From: Flavobacterium johnsoniae UW101 | GTDB lineage: Bacteria > Bacteroidota > Bacteroidia > Flavobacteriales > Flavobacteriaceae | Assembly: GCF_000016645.1 (NCBI RefSeq) | Contig: NC_009441.1 | Location: 310,001-374,000 of the forward strand | DNA length: 64,000 nucleotides | Reading direction: 5' to 3' | In this document: in pieces, positions 27,596 to 36,381 of the stretch | Layout: every line of letters begins with the position of its first letter | How positions within the stretch are numbered: the first letter of the stretch is position 1 | Translations under genes and position numbers: made by a program | The notes under the pieces: model-generated | What the model saw: the letters and a program-made list of their open reading frames with translations, nothing else | Databases searched by the model: none | Told to the model about the DNA's origin: nothing

Positions 27596-28441
27596 TTATT
27601 GGAATAAGGATTTAAAAAAATAAAAATGAAATTTGCTTACTGGTTTAATTAAAAATAGTTTTATCCATAGACAAAATGCTTCTTTTCTTAATTTAAATTT
27701 AAGCAGATTACTAATGAATTTTACACCATTATTAAACTCGTAGCTTTTTAGAGAAGAGTATGAATTGTTGGATTTATTTAAGGGTAAAAAATCATTATAT
27801 AATTTATGAATTTGTAAGGCTGATTTATACCAGGATTCATTTAAAACTCCAATTGAGAAGTGATCCAATAAAATATTATTTGTAACCACTACTATATATC
27901 CTTTTTTCAAATATTCAAAAGAAAGATTTAAGTCATAATTATGAAAACCGGTTAATTTCGTATTAAATGATATAGAATTGTCTTTTCTTGCCGCCATAAA
28001 AACTCCATCTATAACTACAACCTCTTCTATAGTACTTTTATCAAATCCTTTATACCAATATTCTTTATTCCCATTTGCTAAATATTGGTTAATATTCATA
28101 TATAAATCTTTATCTCCACAATTCCACCAAGCTGACGGCATTTTTGTTTTACTCTTAGCTCCTGCTACACCTATAAGCCCTACTTTTTTGTTTTCATTAA
28201 AAATTTCAATTAAAATTCCCCCCCAGTTAAGAGTAAGAAAATTAATGTCATCATGTATAAAACAAACTATTTCTCCTTTACTTTTATTAATGCCTATATT
28301 ATAAGCCTCAAAAATTGAGTATTTATTTTCTGAATTATCAATAACAATTAACTCATGATCTGCACCAATAGTAAGCAATATATTGTCCAGCAAGTTATCT
28401 GATATAACACTAGTTCTTGAACAAATAATTATTGATATCAT
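27596..28441 (-). CDS. GT2-like glycosyltransferase
   Basis: A 281-residue protein with a short GT-A domain: MISIIICSRT at the start, LIVIDNSENKYSIFEAYN near residue 31 and CFIHDDINFL with the acidic pair at 64-65. GVLNESWYKSALQIHKLY near residue 205 may belong to the acceptor side. The group resembles GT2 proteins sometimes annotated as 'streptomycin biosynthesis StrF-like' because of the HDD motif; this is from memory. It overlaps the preceding gene by 4 bp. Confidence 0.78.
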   Translation of the reverse strand: MISIIICSRTSVISDNLLDNILLTIGADHELIVIDNSENKYSIFEAYNIGINKSKGEIVCFIHDDINFLTLNWGGILIEIFNENKKVGLIGVAGAKSKTKMPSAWWNCGDKDLYMNINQYLANGNKEYWYKGFDKSTIEEVVVIDGVFMAARKDNSISFNTKLTGFHNYDLNLSFEYLKKGYIVVVTNNILLDHFSIGVLNESWYKSALQIHKLYNDFLPLNKSNNSYSSLKSYEFNNGVKFISNLLKFKLRKEAFCLWIKLFLIKPVSKFHFYFFKSLFQ

Positions 28442-29427
28442 GAGAAGAACTTCTTTAATTTTATTTTTAAGTTTTTCCGAAATTGATACTTCTGTATAAA
28501 TTGGCCGAGTACACCTGCCAAAATAAAGAAACCTTTTAATTTTTTATCATCATGTATTAGTAAGAAAGACTTTTCATATTTCAAAGCCTTAATAATTTCT
28601 TTATTTTTTGCAGCAACTAAATTATAATTTAAAGGTTTCTTAAATTTTAATATTGTAAATATTACTTTTCTCATTTGAAGATTAATATCTACAATCAAAT
28701 TCCTATTATCTAAAATTACTGTTTTTGCAATAACACTGTTTGTATGGTATCTAAAATTATTAAGTGAAGCGGCTATAAAAGCTATTTTATAATTAATGAT
28801 CTGGTCAAAATAAATAAGCCAGTCTCCACAGGTTTTAAGATTTGTATTAGACAATAAAACTTGAGAAATGTCAAGATTGTTTTTTCTTAATAGAGCAGCG
28901 CTTGCATTTGGAATGGCATTTAAAAAAATCAGATATTTTTCGATAAATAAATTACCATCTATAACAAAGTCTTTTTTAAAACTTTCTTTGTCTAACGAAT
29001 CTGTATGTTCAATCCAGTTTCCTGTTATACTACCAGTATTGTCAACTTTATTTGATTGACAATATGATAACATTACCTGAGTATCGTTTATCAAAGGTAT
29101 ACTAACTTTTTCTAAAAAATCAACATCACAATAGTCATCAGATTCTGCTATCCATACAAAATCTCCTTTAGCTAGTTCAATTCCTTTTTTCCATTGTACA
29201 AAAGTGTTTCCTGAATTTTCAGCATTAAAAATACAATGGGTTACTTTTGGATTTAAAGCATATTCAGATAGAATTTTTCTACTCTCATCTGTACTGCAGT
29301 CATCCAGTAAAATCACCTCAAAATTTTGATATGTTTGTTTGAATATAGAATCTAAACGCTGTTTGAGATAATTTTCATGGTTGTAATTTGGAACAATTAT
29401 TGAAATTAAAGGAAAATCCACTATCAC
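28438..29427 (-). CDS. GT2-family glycosyltransferase
   Basis: A 329-residue GT-A enzyme: LISIIVPNYNHENYLKQRL, VILLDDCSTDESRKIL near residue 38 and VWIAESDDYCD with the DD pair at residues 97-98. The start is GTG, with a GTGA overlap joining it to the stop of the preceding GT gene; no in-frame ATG precedes the first beta strand. The long C-terminal part is basic and hydrophobic. Donor unknown. Confidence 0.86.
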   Translation of the reverse strand: MIVDFPLISIIVPNYNHENYLKQRLDSIFKQTYQNFEVILLDDCSTDESRKILSEYALNPKVTHCIFNAENSGNTFVQWKKGIELAKGDFVWIAESDDYCDVDFLEKVSIPLINDTQVMLSYCQSNKVDNTGSITGNWIEHTDSLDKESFKKDFVIDGNLFIEKYLIFLNAIPNASAALLRKNNLDISQVLLSNTNLKTCGDWLIYFDQIINYKIAFIAASLNNFRYHTNSVIAKTVILDNRNLIVDINLQMRKVIFTILKFKKPLNYNLVAAKNKEIIKALKYEKSFLLIHDDKKLKGFFILAGVLGQFIQKYQFRKNLKIKLKKFFS

Positions 29428-30281
29428 TTTTTTATTTCTTTTAAGAAAAGAAAACGTTTAATAACTTTTTTTAATCTCGCCACCCTTCTTTTATTTCTTA
29501 AAATTTTATATTGTTTTATTTGATCGTCAAGTATATTTTGAACTTCTTTATCGAAATTTTTTCGAATATTTTTCAAAAATTTCAACCAAATCTGCTCTCT
29601 TTTTACTTGAGTTTTTGAAGACCATACAGATGTTTCGTGAAGTCTGTAAACTCCCATATATTCATCAATAAATTTTATTTTTCCATAACGGGCATTTAAC
29701 ATATGCAAAAAGTAATCTCCTATAGGTGATTTATGAAAATAACTTGGGAATTTTTCAAACAATTTATTTCTAAAAACTACACTACAAGTATGAAGATAGT
29801 TACCCTTTGCTAAATCTTTTATCGTAGTAGTTTCTGGAGCTTTTCGTGTAATAGAATCTTCTTCTAAAATGCCATTTCGTAATACTTTTACTTTATGATA
29901 ACAAATTACATAATCTGGATTAGCTTCTAAAAAATCTACTTGTTTCTGTAATTTTAATTTATCAGTCCAATAATCATCGCCTTCACAAAGTGCAATATAT
30001 TTTGCTCCACTTTCGAAACATGCCTTAAAAATTTGTTTCGCATTTAAATTTGGCCCAAGATTTTGAGTATTTAAAAATAAATCAATTTTATTTGGGTATT
30101 TTTCTTTAAGCTTAAGGCAAATTGCACGGGTATTATCTGATGAAAGATCTTCTCCAATGAATAATTTATATTTAAAACTAGTATTTTGATTCATCAATGA
30201 TTCTATAGTTTCTTCAATAAATGCTCCATGATTATAAGTTATCATGTAGATTGCAAGGAAAAGAGAATTATCTGACTGCAT
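29424..30281 (-). CDS. GT2-family glycosyltransferase
   Basis: A 285-residue GT-A enzyme from the ATG at 30281. A longer frame opens at 30353 but would overlap the upstream gene by 86 bp with a hydrophobic, unrelated prefix; the inner ATG is preceded by AGAAGGATTTGGAT, an unusually good Shine-Dalgarno match for this locus. Motifs are FLAIYMITYNHGAFIEETI, FIGEDLSSDNT and LCEGDDYWTDKLKLQKQVDF. This subgroup often lacks predictable donor specificity. It overlaps the upstream beta-propeller gene by 14 bp. Confidence 0.85.
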   Translation of the reverse strand: MQSDNSLFLAIYMITYNHGAFIEETIESLMNQNTSFKYKLFIGEDLSSDNTRAICLKLKEKYPNKIDLFLNTQNLGPNLNAKQIFKACFESGAKYIALCEGDDYWTDKLKLQKQVDFLEANPDYVICYHKVKVLRNGILEEDSITRKAPETTTIKDLAKGNYLHTCSVVFRNKLFEKFPSYFHKSPIGDYFLHMLNARYGKIKFIDEYMGVYRLHETSVWSSKTQVKREQIWLKFLKNIRKNFDKEVQNILDDQIKQYKILRNKRRVARLKKVIKRFLFLKEIKK

Positions 30282-31197
30282 ATCCAAATCCTTCTTTTCC
30301 AAAATCATTACCATTATACAACATATAAGTAAACCCCATATGTTCAAATACATGACAATATTCCATCATTTGACTATCCCAGCCAAAATTCGACAAAGCT
30401 ATTCCAACATCTTCGTACTTTTTTTCCCAAATCACCCCATCATATGATAATGCCAGCCCCAACTTATATCCATCTTGACTAGAAGTTCTATACTCACTAG
30501 TATTTCTATATGAAAAATACATAACGTATTTATTGTCTTCTTTTAAAACGCATGGTCTTCCTAGTGCCTTTGCTTTTTCATCATAATCTAAACTAATTGT
30601 TCCCTTTCTTTCCCAATTAATTCCATCATCTGATTCAGCATACTTAACATGATATGATGGCTCTGGATAATTATTGATTATTTCCCATCCTGTACAAGAT
30701 ATATACCACATCTTCCAAACATTATTTTCTATAATAATGTATGGCGCTGTATTAAAATAGGGCTCAGAAATATTTCTATCGCAAATCGGACCTTCACTAA
30801 ACTTTTGAAAAGTGAGGCCATTATCATAACTAATTGCCAGACCAATTGAAAGCCTATAAGAAACTGTAATTTGTGGATTCCAGCCTATATAATACATTAA
30901 CAACTTATCGTTACTCTTTATCAAACATGATGGCATTATGCCGCTGTCATCAAAGGTTCCTAACCTTCCCAATTCAAGAATGGGACCTACAACATCACTT
31001 ATGACTTCAATGTTTCCATTATTTACTATAGCATTAATATAAAATGGAAATGATTTCCCTGCTTCGTTTCTCGAACTAAAATAAATCCTAAACATATTTT
31101 CTTCTACATGATAAGCAAACGGTATCGAAGCATGCGATTTAATAAAATCATTTTTATAATGACTAACGTTAAAAAGCAACCCTTTTTTTTTCCACAT
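30268..31197 (-). CDS. Five-bladed beta-propeller protein, GH43/GH130-like, role unknown
   Basis: A 309-residue protein without signal peptide. Repeated blade-like stretches are visible: MFRIYFSSRNEAGK, KLLMYYIGWN, SYRLSIGLAISYDNGLTF, VWKMWYISCTGW, KYAESDDGINWERKG, VMYFSYRN and LGLALSYDGVIWEKK. This pattern of WxMWY-type strands and 'SxDGxxW' turns is typical of GH43/GH32/GH130-like propellers (glycosidases, glycoside phosphorylases, or non-catalytic relatives). The catalytic acids cannot be assigned by eye. It lies between an acetyltransferase and a GT in a biosynthetic operon, so a role in sugar modification or trimming in the cytoplasm is more likely than polymer degradation. Confidence 0.6.
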   Translation of the reverse strand: MWKKKGLLFNVSHYKNDFIKSHASIPFAYHVEENMFRIYFSSRNEAGKSFPFYINAIVNNGNIEVISDVVGPILELGRLGTFDDSGIMPSCLIKSNDKLLMYYIGWNPQITVSYRLSIGLAISYDNGLTFQKFSEGPICDRNISEPYFNTAPYIIIENNVWKMWYISCTGWEIINNYPEPSYHVKYAESDDGINWERKGTISLDYDEKAKALGRPCVLKEDNKYVMYFSYRNTSEYRTSSQDGYKLGLALSYDGVIWEKKYEDVGIALSNFGWDSQMMEYCHVFEHMGFTYMLYNGNDFGKEGFGYAVR

Positions 31198-31199
31198 CT

Positions 31200-31853
31200 C
31201 TATATTTTTTTACTTGATATTTCAGATTTTTGCGCCGGATTTCCTTTGTAAATTGACCATGATTCTGTATTTTTAATAATAGTTGCCGACATGCCTACAA
31301 AGGTTCCTTCAGCTATATGCAAACCATCTCTTATTGTTGAATTTACACCAAATGTACAGTAACTTTCTACTATACAATGACCAGATAACACAACGTGTGA
31401 TGTAAAAGTAACATGGTCTTTTATCAAGCTGTGATGCCCTATATGATTCCCACTCCACAACACTACATTGTTACCAATTGTTGTAAATGGCTGAATAGTA
31501 TTATTTTCTAGAATAAAACAATTATCACCTATAGATCCGTTAAAAACTGTTGCTTTTGTACTTATATAACTTATTAAATCGTAACCTTTTGATTTAATAT
31601 TATTATAAATATTTTCTCTTAATGTATTCATTTTTTGGGGCGCCATAGGAGCAAAAAACTTGAACTCTTTTGGAGAATATTTTTTTTCAATATTTTCAAA
31701 TGCTACTACCGGCAAACCTTTAAACATTTTATTATCAGGTAAATAACACTCATTAACAGCAAACGCTATTACATGATGTTCAGAGTCATTTTCTAAATAA
31801 TAATGTGCCAGTTCTGCAAAATCCTGAATACCAAAAATTATAACATTTGCCAT
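31200..31853 (-). CDS. NeuD/PglD-family sugar N- or O-acetyltransferase
   Basis: A 217-residue protein with the two-part layout of PglD/NeuD enzymes: an N-terminal Rossmann-like sugar-nucleotide-binding half (MANVIIFGIQDFAELAHYYL, residues 1-80) and a C-terminal left-handed beta-helix of hexapeptide repeats (SIGDNCFILENNTIQPFTTI, then GNHIGHHSLIKDHVTF) ending in IYKGNPAQ. The histidines in the coil before the helix centre are in the position of the catalytic base of PglD. It probably acylates the amino sugar made by the nearby aminotransferase (33182-34255). It lies 2 bp from the propeller gene. Confidence 0.78.
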   Translation of the reverse strand: MANVIIFGIQDFAELAHYYLENDSEHHVIAFAVNECYLPDNKMFKGLPVVAFENIEKKYSPKEFKFFAPMAPQKMNTLRENIYNNIKSKGYDLISYISTKATVFNGSIGDNCFILENNTIQPFTTIGNNVVLWSGNHIGHHSLIKDHVTFTSHVVLSGHCIVESYCTFGVNSTIRDGLHIAEGTFVGMSATIIKNTESWSIYKGNPAQKSEISSKKI

Positions 31854-31856
31854 ATT

Positions 31857-32489
31857 TTACTTTTTTAAAACATATACTGTATATTCGTAAAGTCCATAAT
31901 CATTTCTAATAATATAGTTTCTAGTAAGGTTATTACACAAAAAACTGCTTAATTGATCATGTGGTACATGAAATAAATCTTGACGCTCCCAATCAACATT
32001 TTTTGACATCACATTAAAAGCAAAACCCTTATCTGCTTTTTTATAAATTACTCTCAACATATTAGTAAAATATTCCCACATTTCTTCGTACGACAATGAA
32101 TTTTTTTCAGTAAAAACTCCATTCATGATTATATAATCAAAATTACCCAGGCAATTTTCAGATTCGAATATATCTAAACAGTAAAAAGTATTATTAGGGT
32201 ACTTGTTCTTTGCAACGTTAATAAATTTCTGAGAGATGTCTAAACCAGAATAATCAATTGTTGACATTTCATTTTTGTGAATATATTCTAAAAGATGAGA
32301 TGTACCACAGCCGAAGTCCAAGAGGGAAACTTGTTTATCGTTTCTATCATTTAGCTTAATAATGTCCAGCATTATTTTATATCGTATATCAACATCTTCT
32401 TTATTTGGCCAATCTACACCTAAATGATTATCTCCATGTTTATCAAAACAACTCTCATAATGCTCAATTATTTTAGTGTATTTTTTCAT
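31857..32489 (-). CDS. SAM-dependent methyltransferase, class I
   Basis: A 210-residue methyltransferase. Motif I is SLLDFGCGTSHLLEYI near residue 55, the acidic residue after beta-2 is in YSGLDISQKFI, and NFDYIIMNGVFTEKNSLSYE near residue 115 is the motif IV region. It lies between the WbqC-like and acetyltransferase genes with gaps of 9 and 3 bp, so it probably modifies the same sugar or sugar-linked group. Substrate and atom methylated are unknown. Confidence 0.78.
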   Translation of the reverse strand: MKKYTKIIEHYESCFDKHGDNHLGVDWPNKEDVDIRYKIMLDIIKLNDRNDKQVSLLDFGCGTSHLLEYIHKNEMSTIDYSGLDISQKFINVAKNKYPNNTFYCLDIFESENCLGNFDYIIMNGVFTEKNSLSYEEMWEYFTNMLRVIYKKADKGFAFNVMSKNVDWERQDLFHVPHDQLSSFLCNNLTRNYIIRNDYGLYEYTVYVLKK

Positions 32490-32498
32490 AAATTATCA

Positions 32499-33182
32499 TT
32501 ACTTTAAAAAATCTTGAATACTTTCTAACGAATTAAACATCAAAACATCAATTATTGATAAATAAGGTATAAATGTATTTTTAAATTGTGGATATGTTAT
32601 TTGAGGAGGTTCTATAAATTTCAAAAAGATGTTTCCATTTAAAAACTGATTTTCATCATATAAACTTTTCCCTCCTGATGCATTTAAATAGTATGTAGCG
32701 CCTAATTTTTGGCAAATATCTATTATTTTCTCTTGCCCTTTTAGAATATTTATTTTTTTTATATCAGATGAAATAATGATGTTAGTTTTAATTTCAAGAA
32801 AACAACATACTTGTTCTAACGAATAAAGTATAAATTTTGCAATATTTGTCTCTTGAAATTCTATTATTTTTTTTATTAGAGGATAAACTTCTTTAAAAAA
32901 GGGAGCTTTTGAATATGCATGATTTATAGTTTTTAACAGCCCTTTTTTCCATTCTGAATTTTCATCAATTTCTATTTCATTAATTAATTTATTCTGACTT
33001 ACATATTGCAAAGGGATAGTAAATAAAAACTGTTGTTCATTTACTAAAATATTGTTTCTATTTATCCATCCTTTTTTTATAAAGTTAACGTCGTCATAAA
33101 CTACAAAAGTATCTGCCTCCTTTATCAACTTGAAATATCCTATATAAGGAAGAAAATAAGGTTGCATTATTGCTACTTTCAT
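32499..33182 (-). CDS. WbqC-family protein
   Basis: A 227-residue protein of the WbqC-like family, found in O-antigen and capsule loci. Conserved features are AIMQPYFLPYIGYFKLIKEA (residues 4-23), FVVYDDVNFIKKGWINRNNI (26-45) and YYLNASGGKSLY near residue 165. The biochemical role is not firmly established as far as I know; frequent pairing with DegT aminotransferases suggests work on an amino sugar, for example attaching an unusual acyl or amino-acid group. It shares one base with the aminotransferase stop/start junction here, strengthening that link. Confidence 0.85.
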   Translation of the reverse strand: MKVAIMQPYFLPYIGYFKLIKEADTFVVYDDVNFIKKGWINRNNILVNEQQFLFTIPLQYVSQNKLINEIEIDENSEWKKGLLKTINHAYSKAPFFKEVYPLIKKIIEFQETNIAKFILYSLEQVCCFLEIKTNIIISSDIKKINILKGQEKIIDICQKLGATYYLNASGGKSLYDENQFLNGNIFLKFIEPPQITYPQFKNTFIPYLSIIDVLMFNSLESIQDFLK

Positions 33183-34255
33183 TATAAATTATAATTTATA
33201 ATTGAAACTATTTTCTGTAATTCAACATCCAATAAGCCGACATACAAAGGAAGACACAGGATCTTACAGGAAATATTTTCAGAGATATCCATTTTATTTC
33301 CTTTCATATATCCTAATGTATTTAGAGAAGGGTAAAAATATCGTCTTGGAAAAATTTGACTTTCATTTAATTTTCTTTCAACTTTCAATAATTTTTCTTC
33401 GCTTTCAAAAATAATTGGATAATAACTAAAGTTCCATTGAGTATGATCTCTTAATTTTAAAGTTTGAATTTTTGATAGATCTAGATTAGAATTGTAATAA
33501 TCAACGACCTTTTTTCTTTCTAAAATTATGTTTTCTATATAAGGTAGAACTGACAAACCCATTGCTGCTTGCAATTCAGACATCTTCCCATTTATACCTA
33601 CGTCATAAAAGTCCAAAGCACCGTTATGTCCAAAATTATGACTATAAAACATTTTATTGTATAAAGTTTCACAATTTGTAAACATTGCACCTCCTTCTCC
33701 TGTATGAAATAATTTTGTTGCGTGAAAACTACAAGTACTAATATCTCCGTAATTAAATAATGATTTTCTTTTATAAGTCACACCAAATGAATGGGCAGCA
33801 TCATAAATTACTTTTAGATTATGTTTTTGTGCTATAACTTCGATAGCCTCAACGTTGCAAGGATTGCCAAAAACGTGTGTAGCTAAAATGGCCGTTGTTT
33901 TATTTGTAATTGCGGCTTCAATCTTTGTTTCATCTATACTTAAATATTCAGCATGAATATCAACAAAAACAGGAGTGCAATTTTCCCAAACAATTGCTGC
34001 TGATGTAGCTACATAACTAAATGGAGTGGTAATTATCTCACCTTGGTTTCCCAATAATTTTAATGCTATTTGTAATGGAACAGTGCCATTATTTGTTACA
34101 ATAATATTAGAAGTATTTAAATATTCTTTTAATTTTTGTTCTAACTCTAAAACAAGTTCTCCACGATTTGTAAGCCATTGTTTTTCCCAAGCGCGCTGTA
34201 ATTGTTTATTATACTCTTCTAGAAGAGGCAAAAAAGTTTTTGTTACATTAATCAT
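33182..34255 (-). CDS. DegT/DnrJ/EryC1 sugar-nucleotide aminotransferase
   Basis: A 357-residue fold-type I PLP enzyme. Motifs are TNNGTVPLQIALKLL (PLP phosphate site), TTPFSYVATSAAIVW, VIYDAAHSFGV (Asp binding the PLP nitrogen), and SFHATKLFHTGEGGAMFTN, in which the Lys forms the Schiff base. It converts a keto-sugar nucleotide into an amino sugar using glutamate. The SFHATKLFHT variant is typical of VioA/FdtB-like enzymes acting on dTDP-4-keto- or 3-keto-6-deoxy sugars rather than of PglE. It is coupled to the FkbM gene upstream and the WbqC gene downstream by single shared bases. Confidence 0.88.
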   Translation of the reverse strand: MINVTKTFLPLLEEYNKQLQRAWEKQWLTNRGELVLELEQKLKEYLNTSNIIVTNNGTVPLQIALKLLGNQGEIITTPFSYVATSAAIVWENCTPVFVDIHAEYLSIDETKIEAAITNKTTAILATHVFGNPCNVEAIEVIAQKHNLKVIYDAAHSFGVTYKRKSLFNYGDISTCSFHATKLFHTGEGGAMFTNCETLYNKMFYSHNFGHNGALDFYDVGINGKMSELQAAMGLSVLPYIENIILERKKVVDYYNSNLDLSKIQTLKLRDHTQWNFSYYPIIFESEEKLLKVERKLNESQIFPRRYFYPSLNTLGYMKGNKMDISENISCKILCLPLYVGLLDVELQKIVSIINYNL

Positions 34256-35025
34256 TATATGATTCTTTGGGAGTCAATAAATCCATCTTTTTTTACAAAT
34301 ACAAGCTCTGCAAGCCATAATACCTTCAGTGCAAAAGGTCTGTTTAAATCCGTTATTTCAAACAACCTATAACCATTCTCATCCATAAAATTTACTAGAC
34401 TAAAGAGATTATTATTAAGTGTTTTATTAACTATTCCAGATTCTACCATAAATATTTCCGTTTTACCAAAAAAACTATCAGCACCTTTTAAAACCTCAAT
34501 ATCTAATCCTTCTGCATCGATCTTAATAATATCTGGAACAGGCATTTTATTTTCTAAAAGTAATTCATTTAAAGTAACTACTGGAATTTCTAATTGCTTG
34601 AATCCAGCCTCAAGTGCTTCTTCTTTTGTATATCTAAAAGAACAGCTGTCGTCTCTATCAACAATTGTAAAAAGAAAAGAGCCTTTTTTTTGTCCAGCAC
34701 CAACTGCATGAAATCTAACTTTTGGATTACTATCTAAAATGTCCTGAAATGATTCTTTTAACCATTCCTGAGGTTCTAATAAAGTATAATAGGCATCTGG
34801 AAAATGCAATAGTGCTTCACGAGTCCATGTACCATGATTAGCTCCAACATCAACAATATGTTTAGGTTGAAAATTAAATTCTTTTAAAGTATTATAAAAA
34901 TTAAACAGTAAATAATTTTTATGACTTGTGTTAATCAAATCAATATTTGTTGCGGATATTTTAGTAAGATTATAACCAAGTTTGTTTAGTACCAACTTAG
35001 CCGCTTTTTTTATTTTCTTTTTCAT
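34255..35025 (-). CDS. FkbM-family methyltransferase
   Basis: A 256-residue SAM-dependent O-methyltransferase of the FkbM type. HIVDVGANHGTWTREALLHF (near residue 56) is motif I, LLEPQEWLKESF holds the acidic ribose-binding residue, and DIIKIDAEGLDIEVLKGA is the characteristic FkbM core. These enzymes methylate hydroxyls of sugars in glycans and antibiotics. It follows wzt directly and starts right next to its stop, which suits a chain-end cap read by the carbohydrate-binding C-terminus of Wzt. Confidence 0.88.
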   Translation of the reverse strand: MKKKIKKAAKLVLNKLGYNLTKISATNIDLINTSHKNYLLFNFYNTLKEFNFQPKHIVDVGANHGTWTREALLHFPDAYYTLLEPQEWLKESFQDILDSNPKVRFHAVGAGQKKGSFLFTIVDRDDSCSFRYTKEEALEAGFKQLEIPVVTLNELLLENKMPVPDIIKIDAEGLDIEVLKGADSFFGKTEIFMVESGIVNKTLNNNLFSLVNFMDENGYRLFEITDLNRPFALKVLWLAELVFVKKDGFIDSQRII

Positions 35026-36294
35026 CTAATTAACTTCAATTGACCAATCAAATTTAGGTTTTATAAAACCCGGTTCTCGTCCCATCCAAGATCCCACAGG
35101 TCTTTCTCCTTCTTGGATAACAAAGGAAATGATATCTTTTTCAATAAAAAGTGCAGATTTTGAATCCTCTATGATATATAGAGAAAGATAATAGGTCCCT
35201 ACATTCAAAAATCCTTCTGGCAGTAGACATTTGATTTTGTTTGTTCCTTTATTCAATTTCAAATTCTTGTTTACATGGGAGAATGTAAAAAGTGGTTCTC
35301 CAAAATCATTATTCAAAACAAATGTTAAATGCAATTTTCTTGAATCATCCTTTAATGTAAATAAAGTATTTATTTCAATTTCTTGATATTCATCTAGAGG
35401 GGCTTCTGATGACTTCCCAACCGCATTTAAACTAATTTCATGGATAGTAAATTCATTTTTATCATAGTTCGAATCAAAAACTTTCGCATTCATTGATTCT
35501 GAATCTTGACTTAAATAAAAATTAACCGCATTTTCTACACTTCCAGCCATAGCAACCTTACCATTAATTAAAACTAGCCCTCTGGTACATAGACTTTTTA
35601 CTGCAGCCATATTATGACTAACAAAAAGTACAGTTCTTCCTTCTCCTCGAGAAATATCTTGCATTTTCCCTATTGCTTTTTTTTGAAATTCTGCATCTCC
35701 AACAGCTAAAACTTCATCAACCACCAAAATTTCAGGTTCTAAAAATGCTGCAACAGCAAAGGCTAATCGAACGGTCATTCCAGAACTGTATCTCTTTACT
35801 GGAGTATCTATATAACGTTCGCAACCCGAAAATTCAATTATCTCATCTAATTTTGACGCAATCTCTTTTTTGGTCATACCCAAAATAGCCCCATTAAGAT
35901 AAATATTTTCTCTTCCTGTCATTTCTCCATTGAACCCTGTTCCTACTTCTAAAAGAGATGCAATACGTCCTCGTGATTTAATAGTTCCTGTTGTTGGGGC
36001 TGTTACTTTTGAAAGTATTTTTAAAAGTGTAGATTTTCCAGCGCCATTTTTCCCAATAATTCCTAAAACCTCACCTCGTTCTACTTCAAAATCAATATTC
36101 TGTAAGGCCCAAACATAGTCTGACGTTCCTTTAGTAGATCGGTCATTAGTCTCACCAATCTTTAGATAAGGGTTTTCTTTACCACGTATTTGATGCCACC
36201 ATTTATTCAAATCATGTTTTAAAGTTCCGGTTCCTACTTGTCCTAAACGATATTGTTTAGAGATATTTTCGGCTTTTAGAATAATGTCTTTCAA
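35026..36294 (-). CDS. wzt: ABC-type polysaccharide/O-antigen exporter, ATP-binding protein with C-terminal glycan-binding domain (Wzt)
   Basis: A 422-residue ATPase. Walker A is GKNGAGKS (residues 81-88), the ABC signature YSSGM (169-173), Walker B ILVVDE (189-194) with D193/E194, and the switch His is 227. The N-terminal insertion (~20-60) is typical of the TagH/Wzt/KpsT branch. Residues ~250-422 form an extra beta-rich domain, as in E. coli O8/O9a Wzt, where it recognises the capped chain end. The only usable start is TTG at 36294: a stop lies upstream without any ATG between. It pairs with the permease gene at 37563-38429. Confidence 0.95.
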   Translation of the reverse strand: MKDIILKAENISKQYRLGQVGTGTLKHDLNKWWHQIRGKENPYLKIGETNDRSTKGTSDYVWALQNIDFEVERGEVLGIIGKNGAGKSTLLKILSKVTAPTTGTIKSRGRIASLLEVGTGFNGEMTGRENIYLNGAILGMTKKEIASKLDEIIEFSGCERYIDTPVKRYSSGMTVRLAFAVAAFLEPEILVVDEVLAVGDAEFQKKAIGKMQDISRGEGRTVLFVSHNMAAVKSLCTRGLVLINGKVAMAGSVENAVNFYLSQDSESMNAKVFDSNYDKNEFTIHEISLNAVGKSSEAPLDEYQEIEINTLFTLKDDSRKLHLTFVLNNDFGEPLFTFSHVNKNLKLNKGTNKIKCLLPEGFLNVGTYYLSLYIIEDSKSALFIEKDIISFVIQEGERPVGSWMGREPGFIKPKFDWSIEVN

Positions 36295-36381
36295 TTTAGG
36301 AATAGTTAAAATAGTTATTTATTATACTATATTTTTTAGTTTATTATCTGTAAAATTAAAATATAAAAGTTTTTTAATATA

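Noticed and set aside
20711..30281. The row of GT2 genes as recent duplications of each other
   Set aside because: Apart from the shared fold motifs their sequences differ widely, including the acidic motif (DAD, NSGD, DFD, DSDD, DDD, HDD, ESDD, GDD), so no recent tandem copying is evident.
30282..30353. Longer GT2 start at 30353
   Set aside because: It would overlap the propeller gene by 86 bp and add an unrelated hydrophobic prefix, whereas the ATG at 30281 has a good ribosome-binding site.
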